NCBI RefSeq assembly: GCF_029968015.1
Contig: NZ_JASCIS010000056.1
Span: forward strand, 1 to 46,420
DNA from: Streptomyces luteolus
GTDB lineage: Bacteria > Actinomycetota > Actinomycetes > Streptomycetales > Streptomycetaceae
Direction of reading: 5' to 3'
DNA length: 46,420 nucleotides
Program-made: the position numbers and the translations under genes
Part shown: piece by piece, positions 7,741 through 15,492 of the stretch
Layout: each line of letters opens with the position of its first letter
Numbering within the stretch: the stretch's first letter is position 1
Notes under the pieces: model-generated
What the model was told of the DNA's origin: nothing
What the model saw: the letters and a program-made list of their open reading frames with translations, nothing else
The model's database searches: none

Positions 7741-7796
7741 GGCGGGCGCCTCCCGGCGGGCGCCTCCCGGCGGGCGCCTCCCGGCGGGCGCCTCCC
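7741..7796. repeat. 14-bp tandem repeat, four perfect copies
   Basis: The unit ggcgggcgcctccc repeats exactly at 7741-7754, 7755-7768, 7769-7782 and 7783-7796, then continues as ggcg. Each unit contains the palindrome ggcgcc-like core gggcgcc. It fills the gap between the SPOR-like and NUDIX genes. It is likely prone to slippage. Confidence 0.95.
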
Positions 7797-7820
7797 GGCG
7801 GCCCGGCCCCGGAGTGCGCA

Positions 7821-7834
7821 TAGGCTCCGGCGCA
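7821..7834 (+). promoter_or_regulatory. Candidate leaderless promoter of NUDIX gene
   Basis: TAGGCT (7821-7826) ends seven bases before ATG 7834 and no ribosome site is visible. A TANNNT hexamer at this distance is the usual layout for leaderless transcripts in Streptomyces. No good -35 hexamer is seen; the tandem repeat occupies the region further upstream. Confidence 0.45.
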
Positions 7835-8247
7835 TGACGGAACGCATCCTCGTCGTCGGCGGCGCCCTGTACGCCGAAGGGCGCCTCCTCGCCGCCCGGC
7901 GCAGCGCCCCCGCCCACCTGGCCGGACGATGGGAACTCCCCGGCGGCAAGGTCGAACCGGGCGAAGACCCCGAGCAGGCCCTCGTACGCGAACTGCGCGA
8001 GGAACTCGGCGTCGAGGTCAAGCTCGTGGAACGGGTCCCCGGCGAGTGGCCGCTGGAGCGCCCCGGGTACGTCCTGCGGGTCTGGGCCGCCGAGTTGATC
8101 TCCGCGAGCGCCGAGGGCGTACGCCCCCTGGAGGACCACGACGCGCTGCGCTGGCTCGCGCCCGACGAGCTCTGGGACGTGGACTGGCTGGAGCACGACC
8201 GGCCGGCGGTGACGGCGACGGCACGCTGGCACGCGACTCGTGCGTGA
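7834..8247 (+). CDS. NUDIX hydrolase, MutT-like
   Basis: Product of 137 residues with a complete Nudix box (G38-x5-E44-x7-R52-E53-x2-E56-E57-x-G59-V60), which binds the metal and hydrolyses a nucleoside diphosphate linkage. The surrounding text LAGRWELPGGKVEPGE is typical of MutT/8-oxo-dGTP-type enzymes and some ADP-ribose-type enzymes; the substrate cannot be fixed from sequence. A role in cleaning oxidised nucleotides is plausible. ATG 7834 is chosen for the fit to the family start and the TAGGCT box; the frame continues upstream through the 14-bp repeats, which would give an abnormal Arg/Pro-rich leader. A 19-bp tandem repeat begins in its last codons. Confidence 0.9.
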   Translation: MTERILVVGGALYAEGRLLAARRSAPAHLAGRWELPGGKVEPGEDPEQALVRELREELGVEVKLVERVPGEWPLERPGYVLRVWAAELISASAEGVRPLEDHDALRWLAPDELWDVDWLEHDRPAVTATARWHATRA

Positions 8248-8318
8248 GGACCTACCTCGTACGTAAGGGCCCATCTCATACGTGAGGACCCATCTCGTAC
8301 GTGAGGACCCATCGGCAG
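8243..8318. repeat. 19-bp tandem repeat across the NUDIX stop codon
   Basis: Four units of about cgtgaggacccatctcgta at 8243-8261, 8262-8280, 8281-8299 and 8300-8318, with a few substitutions; the last unit diverges in its final third. The first unit contains the stop codon (8245-8247). The rest of the gap to 8479 is featureless apart from the ribosome site of the next gene. Confidence 0.9.
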
Positions 8319-8479
8319 GGGGCGTGCGAGGCGGCGGGCGCGGAACTCGTGCGCCGTTCGTTCCACCATGCGCCCGTGCGGACGGTAGGGCTCTCTTGAT
8401 ATCGGGTATGTGCTGATTAACCCCATGAAACCGGACGGGTTCTGCCACCTTCCCCCTGGTCCTTTTGGAAGTGATCGGC

Positions 8480-8905
8480 GTGATCGACAGCGACGGCGAC
8501 CGCGCCGAGGGGGCCGAGGGCCCGGAGCGCGCCGAGTGGCACTTTCCCGCCGATCCCGGAGCCGTCCGCACCGCCCGCGCCCGCGTGCGCAAACAGCTCG
8601 ACGCCTGGGGGCTCGACGAGGTCGGCGACATGACCGTGCTGCTCGTCAGCGAACTCGTCACCAACTCCCTGCGGCACGCGACCGGACCCATCGGCGTACG
8701 CCTCGTACGACCCGTGAACGGCGCTGATCCGCTGCGGGTGGAAGTGTCCGACCCGCTCCCGGACCCGCCCCGCGAACGCAGTGCCGAACCCGATGACGAG
8801 AGCGGGCGCGGGCTGCAGCTGGTGGCCTGTTCCGCGCGCCGCTGGGGTACTCGACAGGGCAGGACGGGCAAGACCGTGTGGTTCGAGCTGTCCCTGCCTG
8901 GTTAG
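8480..8905 (+). CDS. RsbW-type ATP-binding regulator (HATPase_c_2)
   Basis: Product of 141 residues of the anti-sigma-factor kinase type. The GHKL ATP-binding fold is visible as the N box LLVSELVTNSLRHATG, the D-x-SGRGLQLV box with preceding acidic residues, and a final strand GKTVWFEL. Members either phosphorylate an anti-anti-sigma factor and hold a sigma factor, or act as adaptors. No sigma or STAS gene is adjacent; the next gene encodes a SpoIIE phosphatase that ends in a very similar ATPase domain. GTG 8480 is chosen because ggaag lies eight bases upstream; TTG 8465 and GTG 8471 are also in frame. Confidence 0.87.
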   Translation: MIDSDGDRAEGAEGPERAEWHFPADPGAVRTARARVRKQLDAWGLDEVGDMTVLLVSELVTNSLRHATGPIGVRLVRPVNGADPLRVEVSDPLPDPPRERSAEPDDESGRGLQLVACSARRWGTRQGRTGKTVWFELSLPG

Positions 8906-9075
8906 AAGGTGAGGGAGAGCCGATCTCCTCGAAACCCCCGACGGCACACGGCCGGAATGTGTCGGGACGGACAGGAGATGTGAACGCGGTGTTGCGTGCG
9001 GCCGTAGTGCTGGATACTGCGGGCTAGCCGTCCGATGGGCCTGGTCGGTGGCGGTGAGCTGGAGGGGACGGTCGC

Positions 9076-11733
9076 GTGAGCGAGATACCAGCCAGGGCGC
9101 GGACGCCCGAGCAGCGAAGGGGCGAGACTCGGCCAACTGCCGCCGAGGGTGCCCCCGGCGACATCACGTGGCAGTCGAGCCCGCCCGGTTCGATCTACGA
9201 CTACATCAAGGTCGCGTCCTTCTCCCTCGGCCCCGACGGGCTGATCGACCAGTGGTCGCTCCGTGCCGAGCAGCTCTTCGGCATCCCCGCGCGGGAGGCC
9301 GTCGGCAAGGACCCGATCGAGGCGTTCGTCCCCGCCGACCTGCGCGAAGCCGGACACCGCAAGGTCGCCGAGATACTCGACGGGCGTGAGTGGACGGGCG
9401 CCGTCCCCTTCCGGATGCCCGGCGACCGCGCCCTGAACGGCATCGCCGAGGTGTACGTGATGCCCACCGAGACCGAGCACGGCGAGCGAGCCGCGGTCTG
9501 CATCGTCGTCGACGTACGCGCCCTGCGCGGGATCGAGACCGACCTCGCCGCCTCCGAGGCCATTTTCGGCCAATCGCCCTTCGGCTTCCTGCTCTTCGGC
9601 ACCGACCTCAAGGTGCAGCGCGCCAACCGCCGCTTCGCGGCCGTCTTCGGCGGTGGCGCGGACGATCACCGCGGCCGCACCGTCCACGACTATCTGCCGC
9701 GGCAGGAGGCCGAGCGGATGCAGGCCGCGCTGCGGCACGTCCTGGAGACCGGCGAGTCCGTGACGGACATGCAGCTCGTCGGCCCCGCGCCCGGCTCCAA
9801 CAACGACCGCAGGCATTGGTCGATCAACCTCTACCGCGTGCACAGCGGCAGCGGCCGGCCCATCGGCGTCGCCGGGCTCGGGACCGACGTCACCCGCAGA
9901 CACGCCGCCGCCCGCGAGGCCGCGAACGCCCGCCGCAACCTCGCCCTCCTCAACGAGGCCGGGGCCCGCATCGGCAACTCCCTGGACCTGGAGACCACCG
10001 CACGCGAACTCCTCGACGTCACGGTCCCCGTCTTCTGCGACCTCGCCTCCGTCGACCTCTACCAGGGCCTCCTCGACGGCGACGAGTCCCCGCGTGTGGG
10101 GAGTCTGTGGGGGTCCCCCCGGACGGAGTCTGGGGGAGGCTCCGCCGAGCTGCGCCGCGTCGCCTTCGCCAGCGCCGTCTCCGACGCCCCGCTCGCCGAC
10201 GCGGGCGCCACGCCCGTCACCGTCGGCGCCGTGCACCGCTACACCTTCAACTCGCCCTGCGCGGACGCCCTGCGCACCGCCCGCCCGGTGACGATCTCCG
10301 GGGGCGACGAGAACGGCCTGGTGCAGTCCACGCTCGCCGTGCCGATGGTCGCCCACGACACCGTCGTAGGACTCGCCCGGTTCTCCCGGGCCAAGGGCAG
10401 CGAACCCTTCGGCGACCGCGATCGCGCCCTCGCCGTGGAACTCGCCGCCCGCGCCGCCGTCTGCATCGACAACGCCCGCCTGTACCGAAGAGAGCACGAG
10501 CGCGCACTCATCCTGCAGCGCTCCCTGCTCCCGCCCGGCGACCCCGAGGCGTCCGGGCTCGACATCGCCTGCCGCTACCTGCCCGGCAACGCCGCCACCG
10601 AGGTCGGCGGCGACTGGTTCGACGTCATCGAACTGCCCGGACACCGCACCGCGCTCGTCGTCGGCGACGTGATGGGCCGCGGCCTGCGCGCCGCCGTCGC
10701 CATGGGTGAACTCCGTACGGCCGTACGGACGTTGGCGCTGCTCGACCTCGAACCCGCCGAAGTGCTCGCCGCCCTCGACGAGATCGCCCGCGGCCTCGGC
10801 AACCCCGCCCACACCGCCGGGAACCAGCTGCGCCCACCGCAGTCCCCGCAGTCCACCCGCCGCGCGCTGCAGGGCCGCGACATCGACCCGGCCGAGGTGT
10901 ACCTCGCGACCTGCGTGTACGCCGTCTACGACCCGGTCACCCGGCGCTGTACGTTCGCCAACGCGGGCCATCTGCCGCCCGTCCTGGTCGAGCCCGGCGA
11001 GCCGGCGCTGATGCTGGAGGTGCCGCCCGGGATGCCGCTCGGCGTCGGCGGCGAGCCCTTCGAGGAGGTCGAGGTCGAACTCCCCGAGGGCGCCCTGCTC
11101 GCCCTCTACACCGACGGCCTCGTGGAGTCCCGCGACCACCCGCTCGACGACGGCCTGCGCGCCTTCCGCGACGCGATCACGCCCCCGGCGGACACCCCCG
11201 GCGAGCCCCGCTCCCTCGAAGACGCCTGCGACCACGTCCTGAACACCCTGGACACCCACCACGGCGAGGACGACATCGCGCTCCTCATGGCCCGCGTCCA
11301 GGGCCTGCCCGGCGAGTCCGTCGGCGACTGGACCCTCCCGCGCGAGCCCCGCTCCGTCGGCCGCGCCCGCGAGTACGCCCGCGCCCAGCTGCTCGCCTGG
11401 GACCTCGAACCCCTCGTCGACACCACGGAGTTGCTGGTCAGCGAGCTGGTCACCAACGCCCTCCGGTACGGCGAGGGCGACATCCGGCTCCGCCTCCTCC
11501 TCGACCGCAGCCTCGTCTGCGAGGTCTGGGACGCGGGCCTGGTCCAGCCCCGCCGCCGCCGGGCCCGCGACACGGACGAGGGCGGCCGCGGACTCCAACT
11601 GGTAGGCCTCCTCAGCGCCTCCTGGGGCTCCCGCCGCACCCCCCGCGGCAAAACGGTCTGGTTCGAACTGCCCCTGCCGGACGGGGGGCCTACGGAGGAG
11701 CCTTCGGTGGAGGCGCTGTTGAGCATGTTCTAG
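9076..11733 (+). CDS. PAS-PAS-GAF-SpoIIE phosphatase fused to HATPase domain
   Basis: Product of 885 residues. Order: PAS (about 40-150), PAS (about 160-275), GAF (about 286-470), PP2C/SpoIIE serine phosphatase (about 477-740) and RsbW-like ATPase (about 752-870). Phosphatase metal residues appear as D513 and D516 (GGDWFDV), D531 (VVGDVMGRG), D680 (YTDGLVE) and D732/D733 (GEDDIALL). The ATPase has ELVTNALRYGEG and EGGRGLQLV. It should sense a signal through PAS/GAF and dephosphorylate an anti-anti-sigma factor, while its own ATPase could phosphorylate one. It is cytoplasmic, with no membrane segment. GTG 9076 follows ggagggg. A GC-rich repeat is inserted in frame in the GAF domain (10096-10145). 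Confidence 0.93.
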   Translation: MSEIPARARTPEQRRGETRPTAAEGAPGDITWQSSPPGSIYDYIKVASFSLGPDGLIDQWSLRAEQLFGIPAREAVGKDPIEAFVPADLREAGHRKVAEILDGREWTGAVPFRMPGDRALNGIAEVYVMPTETEHGERAAVCIVVDVRALRGIETDLAASEAIFGQSPFGFLLFGTDLKVQRANRRFAAVFGGGADDHRGRTVHDYLPRQEAERMQAALRHVLETGESVTDMQLVGPAPGSNNDRRHWSINLYRVHSGSGRPIGVAGLGTDVTRRHAAAREAANARRNLALLNEAGARIGNSLDLETTARELLDVTVPVFCDLASVDLYQGLLDGDESPRVGSLWGSPRTESGGGSAELRRVAFASAVSDAPLADAGATPVTVGAVHRYTFNSPCADALRTARPVTISGGDENGLVQSTLAVPMVAHDTVVGLARFSRAKGSEPFGDRDRALAVELAARAAVCIDNARLYRREHERALILQRSLLPPGDPEASGLDIACRYLPGNAATEVGGDWFDVIELPGHRTALVVGDVMGRGLRAAVAMGELRTAVRTLALLDLEPAEVLAALDEIARGLGNPAHTAGNQLRPPQSPQSTRRALQGRDIDPAEVYLATCVYAVYDPVTRRCTFANAGHLPPVLVEPGEPALMLEVPPGMPLGVGGEPFEEVEVELPEGALLALYTDGLVESRDHPLDDGLRAFRDAITPPADTPGEPRSLEDACDHVLNTLDTHHGEDDIALLMARVQGLPGESVGDWTLPREPRSVGRAREYARAQLLAWDLEPLVDTTELLVSELVTNALRYGEGDIRLRLLLDRSLVCEVWDAGLVQPRRRRARDTDEGGRGLQLVGLLSASWGSRRTPRGKTVWFELPLPDGGPTEEPSVEALLSMF
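10096..10145. repeat. GC-rich repeat inserted in frame in GAF coding sequence
   Basis: A 50-base segment holds gggggtccccc (10109-10119) between two copies of gagtctg (10101-10107 and 10126-10132). It encodes about residues 341-358 (GSLWGSPRTESGGGSAEL), which read as a loop insertion. Similar sequence (ctccgcccggccggag then ctgggggag) occurs at about 40145-40170 between genes. I recall such strings as dispersed in Streptomyces genomes. Confidence 0.6.
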
Positions 11734-11739
11734 GGCGCC

Positions 11740-11779
11740 GATAGGGGCGCGGGGAACTGCGCGACCAGCCACGACGGCG
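11740..11779. repeat. Copy of palindromic-element core, reversed
   Basis: The reverse complement reads gcgccgtcgtggctggtcgc then gcagttccccgcgcccctat, matching the cores at about 4688-4730 and 35770-35808. It lies between the convergent SpoIIE and PspA-family genes and could act in termination for either. The outer arms are absent here. Confidence 0.8.
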
Positions 11780-11807
11780 CGGCAGCCGAACGACAACGCA
11801 CGGCCGG

Positions 11808-12521
11808 TCAAGCCGTTTGCTTCAGCGCAGCCAACCGCGCCTCGATCTCCGCCTGATCCCCCACCGCATCCAACTCCTCGAACTGCGCGTCAAGCGACGA
11901 CGCCGCCAACTCCTCCTTGCCCAACGCCCGCGCCTCCTCCCGCCGCACCTTCTCCTCGAAGCGCCCCAGCTCGCTGGTCGGGTCGAGCACGTCGATGCTC
12001 CGGGCCGCGTCGAGCATCTGATTCTGGGCCTGCGCGGTCTTCGCCCGAGCCACCAACTCGTCGCGCCTCGAACGGAGTTCGGTCAGCTTGCCCCGCATCC
12101 GGTCAAGCCCCGACTTCAGCTTCTCGACCACCTCCGCCTGCGCGGCGATCGTCGGCTCCGCGTCCCGCGCCTCCCGCTCGGACTGCAGTTGCCGCTGAAG
12201 GGCCACCTTGGCGAGCGCGTCGAAGCGGTCGGCGTCCGCGCCCTCGTCGGCGGCGCGCAGCTGGTCGGCCTTGTCGCTGGCGGCGCGTGCCTTGCCGCCC
12301 CACTCGCCGGCCGCGTCCACGTCCTCCCGGTGGTCCGCCTCCAGGAGCCGCAGATTGCCGATGGTCGTGGCCACCGCCTCCTCCGCCTCGGAGATGTTGT
12401 TCGTGTAGTCGCGGATCAGCTGGTCCAGCATCTTCTGCGGATCCTCGGCCTGGTCGAGCAGCGCGTTGATGTTGGCCTTCGCGAGCTGGGTGACCCGCCC
12501 GAGGATGGTCTGCTTGCTCAT
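11808..12521 (-). CDS. PspA/IM30-family protein
   Basis: Product of 237 residues, almost entirely heptad-like coiled coil, with the family start MSKQTILGRVTQLAKANINA and the run AEDPQKMLDQLIRDYTNNI. PspA/IM30 (ESCRT-III-like) proteins bind and stabilise damaged membranes and are induced by envelope stress. No cofactor residues are expected. ATG 12521 is chosen because aaggag lies six bases upstream; an in-frame start at 12539 would add six residues. It is 54 bases downstream of the TPM-domain membrane protein on the same strand, so the two probably form an operon with TPM first. It is convergent with the SpoIIE gene. Confidence 0.92.
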   Translation of the reverse strand: MSKQTILGRVTQLAKANINALLDQAEDPQKMLDQLIRDYTNNISEAEEAVATTIGNLRLLEADHREDVDAAGEWGGKARAASDKADQLRAADEGADADRFDALAKVALQRQLQSEREARDAEPTIAAQAEVVEKLKSGLDRMRGKLTELRSRRDELVARAKTAQAQNQMLDAARSIDVLDPTSELGRFEEKVRREEARALGKEELAASSLDAQFEELDAVGDQAEIEARLAALKQTA

Positions 12522-12575
12522 CTCTGTCTCCTTGCACAAGGGGTAGCCGTACGAGAGGGGTGCCAGGCGTACGAG

Positions 12576-14657
12576 TCAGAAGCGCCCCCCGCCGCCCCTG
12601 CGCCCCCGCGTACCGCCGCCCCCGAAACTCCCCGGCCCGCCCCCGCCGAAGCCGCCGCCGAACCCGCCGCCCCCGCGCGACCGGCCGCCGCCCAACAGCT
12701 CGCCGAGGATGATCCCGCCGAGCACCGCCCCGCCCATCCCGCCCCCGCCGCGCCCGCTGACCGTGCCCGTCGGACCGCCGAACCCGCCGCCGTACGGACT
12801 CTCGAACCCGCCCACGTCCCGCTCCGCGAGCTGCCGTGCCTCGCGGGCCAGGGCGTCCGCGCGCTGGGCCGTGGCGAGGGCGCCCGAGGCGTCGTCGGCG
12901 GCGAGCGACTCCGCCTGCGCGAGGTGCCGCTCGGCCTCGGTGAGCCGGGTCCTGGCGCCGCTGCCGACGGCGCCGCGATGGGTCGTCACATAGTCCGCGG
13001 CGGCACCGATCGCGCTGCGTGCCGTGAGCATCGCCTGGTCGAGCAGCGCGCGGGCGCGCCGGTCCGCGCTCTCGCGCTCGCGCGCGCCGGCGAGCGCCTC
13101 GTCGAGGGCCGCGTCCGCCTCCTCGACCCGGCGCAGTGCGTCGATCGGGTCGTAGCGCCCGGCGGCCAGCTCCTCGCGCACGTCATGGGCGACCGACTCG
13201 GCCCGCGCGATCCGCCCTTGGAGGTCGGCCGTGGAGGTCCCGGGCGCCGTGCCCTTGAGGAGGCCGCGCGCGTCCGCCAGGTCGGTGTCGGTCTCGGTCA
13301 GCGCACCGGGCAGCTTCCCGCTCGCCTCGGCGGTCTCCCGCGCGAGCCGGTCCACCGCGTCCACGAGCGTGCCGGCCTGGTCCAACGCGCCCTCGGCGGC
13401 CCGCAGATGGACCGCGGCCCGCCCGTTGTCACCCGCGCTCACCGCCTCCCGGGCCGGGGCCAGCTGGGCCTCGGCGAAGACCAGCCGTTCGCGCGCCTCG
13501 TCGACATGGCCCGCGACGGGTGCGGCGGCGGAGTCCGCGTACCGGCCGGTGAGCGCGGTGAGCGTGGCGGCGGCGGTGTCGGCCCGCGCGGCGACCCGCC
13601 GGTACTCCTCCTCGGCGTGGGCGAGCGCGTCCGGCGCGTGCTGCTCCAGGTCGCGCAGCCGGTCGAAGGCGGCGGCCTCGGCGTCGAGCCGCCGGTCGGC
13701 GGTGGTGCAGCGGGCGACGATCTCCTCGAGCATCCGCCGCCGGGTCGTGTCGTTCTCCGGCGTCGCGTCGTCGAGCCGCTGCCGCAGCCGGAAGGCCGCC
13801 GTCAGCTCGCTGTTCGCGTACGTGAGCGCCGCCTCGAACGGCGCCACCGCCTCGTCGCCGAACTGGGCGCGGGCGAAGCCGAGTTCCTCGGTGCTGGTGC
13901 GGACCGCGTCGTCCGTCGCGACGAGCAGCCGCTTCGCCTCGGCGTCGAGCTCGTCGAGCGGCGCCACCGGCGGGCCCCGCTCGCCGCCGTGCGGGGTGGT
14001 GCGGGTGGCGGCCCGCCGCTTGCGCCGGGTGTACGCATACGCCGCGAGCGCCCCCGCGCCGCCCACCGCGACGATCGGAAGCACCAGGTCCCCGGTGATC
14101 CCCTTCGAGCCCGAGCCGGGATCGGCGAGGCCGGGCGTGATCTCCGGGGTGGGCACGGGCCGCCCGGCGAGCACGGCCCGGTACCCGTCGGCTGCCCCGA
14201 TCGCGGCGCCCGCCCAGTCGTTCTGCCGCAGCGCGGGCACGATCGCGGTACGGGAGACCTCCCGCAGCTGGGCGTCGCTGAGCGGCGAGTCCTGGTCCAC
14301 GGAGGTGGCGTACTGCCGGTCCCGGGTGGCGACGGCGAGCAGCACGTCGTCCGCGCCCAGGCCGTTGCGCTGGGCCGTCGCGTCGGCCCAGTTCCGCGCG
14401 GAGCGGCCGGAGAAGTCCTGCACGTACGCGACGAAGAGCTGCACTCCGCCGTCCGTGTAGAGCCGGTCGAGTGCCTGCTCGACGGTGTCGTCGCGGTCGC
14501 CGAGCGCTCCCACCTTGTCGGTGATCTGCCCGCCGCCGGAGAGCCTGACCGGGTCGTCGGCGTACGCCCGTGGCTGCGGGGGCAGCAGGAACAGGCCGAA
14601 CGCGGCGAGTGCTGTCGCGACGAGCGCCACGCCGGGCAACGAACGGGAAGGCGTCAC
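12576..14657 (-). CDS. TPM-domain membrane protein with coiled coil and Gly-rich tail
   Basis: Product of 693 residues. Signal peptide (about 1-33), extracytoplasmic TPM domain (about 40-165, with LYTDGGVQLFVAYVQDFSG and GADDVLLAVATRDRQYA), a membrane segment (about 190-210, then RRKRR), a long Ala/Glu/Arg-rich helical region (about 225-600) predicted cytoplasmic, and a Gly/Phe/Arg tail (about 620-693). TPM proteins are linked to membrane protein quality control, and the YgcG type has the same glycine tail. The partner is the PspA-family gene immediately downstream. The start is GTG 14657; no strong ribosome site is visible, so the true start is uncertain by a few codons. Confidence 0.87.
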   Translation of the reverse strand: MTPSRSLPGVALVATALAAFGLFLLPPQPRAYADDPVRLSGGGQITDKVGALGDRDDTVEQALDRLYTDGGVQLFVAYVQDFSGRSARNWADATAQRNGLGADDVLLAVATRDRQYATSVDQDSPLSDAQLREVSRTAIVPALRQNDWAGAAIGAADGYRAVLAGRPVPTPEITPGLADPGSGSKGITGDLVLPIVAVGGAGALAAYAYTRRKRRAATRTTPHGGERGPPVAPLDELDAEAKRLLVATDDAVRTSTEELGFARAQFGDEAVAPFEAALTYANSELTAAFRLRQRLDDATPENDTTRRRMLEEIVARCTTADRRLDAEAAAFDRLRDLEQHAPDALAHAEEEYRRVAARADTAAATLTALTGRYADSAAAPVAGHVDEARERLVFAEAQLAPAREAVSAGDNGRAAVHLRAAEGALDQAGTLVDAVDRLARETAEASGKLPGALTETDTDLADARGLLKGTAPGTSTADLQGRIARAESVAHDVREELAAGRYDPIDALRRVEEADAALDEALAGARERESADRRARALLDQAMLTARSAIGAAADYVTTHRGAVGSGARTRLTEAERHLAQAESLAADDASGALATAQRADALAREARQLAERDVGGFESPYGGGFGGPTGTVSGRGGGGMGGAVLGGIILGELLGGGRSRGGGGFGGGFGGGGPGSFGGGGTRGRRGGGGRF

Positions 14658-14681
14658 ATGGGGGAGCGTATGTCCCGTTAT

Positions 14682-14699
14682 GCCCGGTCGCGACCGGGC
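14682..14699. terminator. Perfect 18-base palindrome between sdhB and TPM gene
   Basis: gcccggtcg followed directly by cgaccgggc. It lies 22 bases beyond the sdhB stop in the direction of transcription and just before the TPM start, so it probably ends or weakens the sdh transcript. There is no T-run. Confidence 0.5.
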
Positions 14700-14721
14700 G
14701 CCGTGGAACCCCTTGCGGGGC

Positions 14722-15492
14722 TCAGCGCCCGCGCCGCCGGATCGTGTTGCCCAGCCACACCAGCGGGTCGTACTTCCGGTCGGCGGCCCGCTCCTTCAGC
14801 GGGATCAGGGCGTTGTCGGTGATGCGGATGCCCTCCGGGCACACCTCGGTGCAGCACTTGGTGATGTTGCAGTAGCCGAGGCCGTGCTCGTCCTGCGCGG
14901 TCGTCCCGCGGTCGAGGCCCTCGGCCTCGGCGGCGTCCAGGGGGTGCATGTCCAGCTCGGCGATCCGCATCAGGAAGCGCGGGCCCGCGAAGGCGGCCTT
15001 GTTCTCCTCGTGGTCACGGACCACATGGCAGGTGTCCTGGCACAGGAAGCACTCGATGCACTTGCGGAACTCCTGTGAGCGGTCCACGTCCGCCTGCGTC
15101 ATCCGGTACTCACCGGGCCCGAGCTCCCGCGGCGGTACGAACGCGGGGACCTCCCGCGCCTTCGTGTAGTTGAAGCCCACGTCGGTGACGAGGTCGCGGA
15201 TCACCGGGAACGCCCGCAGCGGCGTCACCGTGATCGTCTCCTCGCGTGAGAACACCGACATCCGCGTCATGCACAGCAGCCGCGGCCGCCCGTTGATCTC
15301 CGCCGAGCACGAACCGCACTTGCCCGCCTTGCAGTTCCAGCGCACGGCCAGATCGGGGGCCTGCGTCGCCTGAAGGCGGTGGATGATGTCGAGCACGACC
15401 TCGCCGTCGTTGACCTCGACCTTGAAGTCCTCCAGGCCGCCGCCCTCGATGTCCCCGCGCCAGACCCTGAAGCCCGCTTCGTACGAACTCAA
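14722..15492 (-). CDS. sdhB: Succinate dehydrogenase iron-sulfur subunit
   Basis: Product of 256 residues that carries electrons from the flavoprotein to the membrane subunit. The [2Fe-2S] ligands are C54, C59, C62 and C74 (CKAGKCGSC plus LLCM). The C-terminal clusters use C145, C148, C151 and C155 (CIECFLCQDTC) and C208, C213/C214 and C218 (CNITKCCTEVCPEG). Length and motifs match the mycobacterial Sdh1-type SdhB. The TTG start at 15492 overlaps the end of sdhA, has gaggag at good spacing, and gives the expected length; the frame runs further upstream without homology. It is the last gene of the C-A-B operon. Confidence 0.95.
   Translation of the reverse strand: MSSYEAGFRVWRGDIEGGGLEDFKVEVNDGEVVLDIIHRLQATQAPDLAVRWNCKAGKCGSCSAEINGRPRLLCMTRMSVFSREETITVTPLRAFPVIRDLVTDVGFNYTKAREVPAFVPPRELGPGEYRMTQADVDRSQEFRKCIECFLCQDTCHVVRDHEENKAAFAGPRFLMRIAELDMHPLDAAEAEGLDRGTTAQDEHGLGYCNITKCCTEVCPEGIRITDNALIPLKERAADRKYDPLVWLGNTIRRRGR

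Noticed and set aside
7741..8318. Regular tandem repeats that could suggest a CRISPR array
   Set aside because: Units are 14 or 19 bases and directly adjacent with no unique spacers, and no cas genes are in the window.
8902..11811. A 969-codon open frame on the minus strand opposite the SpoIIE gene
   Set aside because: It is an antisense artefact of high GC codon bias: composition is Gly/Val/Arg/Asp-rich with no family motifs, while the plus strand encodes five recognisable domains.
11817..14822. A 1001-codon open frame on the plus strand opposite PspA, TPM and sdhB genes
   Set aside because: It crosses three well-supported minus-strand genes and has Arg/Gly/Leu-rich shadow composition.
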